40,318 nt of DNA from contig NZ_BALE01000059.1 in NCBI RefSeq assembly GCF_000963885.1, forward strand, positions 1-40,318, read 5' to 3'. The translations under genes were made by a program, and so were the position numbers. The notes under the pieces were generated by a model that was not told the origin of the DNA, ran no database searches, and was given only the letters and a program-made list of their open reading frames with translations. Each line of letters begins with the position of its first letter. The stretch's first letter is position 1. The stretch is from Tanticharoenia sakaeratensis NBRC 103193. GTDB lineage: Bacteria; Pseudomonadota; Alphaproteobacteria; Acetobacterales; Acetobacteraceae. Shown here one piece after another: positions 40,282-40,318 of this stretch.

Positions 40282-40318
40282 AGCGGCTCCACTGAACGCT
40301 GATTCTGTGGCGTGACAG
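40279..40318. repeat. Right copy of 40-nt terminal inverted repeat
   Basis: Exact reverse complement of 3-42. It begins at the nuoM stop codon and runs to the last base. The outer end starts TA-GAGCGGCTCC. See the left copy for interpretation. Confidence 0.75.

Overview
The window reads as chromosomal DNA of a motile, GC-rich alphaproteobacterium. An acetic acid bacterium (Acetobacteraceae, Rhodospirillales) is the best guess. This rests on the alphaproteobacterial flagellar block flgB-flgC-fliE-fliQ-fliR-flhB with divergent fliO-fliP, the order uvrA / ssb / gyrA / coaD / peptidyl-prolyl isomerase known from many alphaproteobacteria, a UvrA first zinc finger that reads CPVS instead of CPxC, and the general look of the proteins. 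The genus cannot be fixed from sequence alone.

Layout, left to right. (1) 1-2.8 kb: glutathione-dependent formaldehyde detoxification (frmA, fghA), followed by a membrane protein with a HEYAH motif, all on the minus strand. (2) 3.1-7.7 kb: flagellar export apparatus and rod genes. (3) 7.9-8.9 kb: recA, with a GTTC/GAAC cluster in its promoter, then about 600 nt without a convincing gene. (4) 9.5-12.1 kb: a small acidic protein, then a LysR regulator divergent from a PRISE-type SDR reductase. (5) 12.4-17.1 kb: hrpB helicase divergent from a DsbD-like disulfide reductase. (6) 17.2-19.4 kb: an orphan TibC-type O-heptosyltransferase and a secreted DUF2501 (YjjA-like) protein with a textbook terminator. 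(7) 19.7-27 kb: a periplasmic amidohydrolase, uvrA, an AT-richer GT8-like glycosyltransferase lodged between uvrA and ssb, and ssb. (8) 27-31 kb: gyrA-coaD-ppiase. (9) 31.1-36.2 kb: tRNA-Lys(UUU), a decayed tyrosine-recombinase gene, and a bacterial non-homologous end-joining locus with one ku facing a ku-ligD pair. (10) 36.9-40.3 kb: nuoL-nuoM without the rest of the complex I operon upstream.

The first and last 40 or so bases are perfect inverted copies of one 40-nt sequence (3-42 and 40279-40318). This looks like the window running into the same mobile-element end on both sides. The stop codon of nuoM is formed at that boundary.

No CRISPR array, complete prophage or complete insertion sequence is present. 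The most interesting parts are the NHEJ locus beside a tRNA with an integrase relic, the mosaic right end with nuoLM cut off from nuoA-K, the foreign-looking glycosyltransferase in the uvrA-ssb gap with a nested inverted repeat at the uvrA start, and the heptosyltransferase without an autotransporter partner. I do not see a cluster that I can confidently call a new defence or biosynthetic system.
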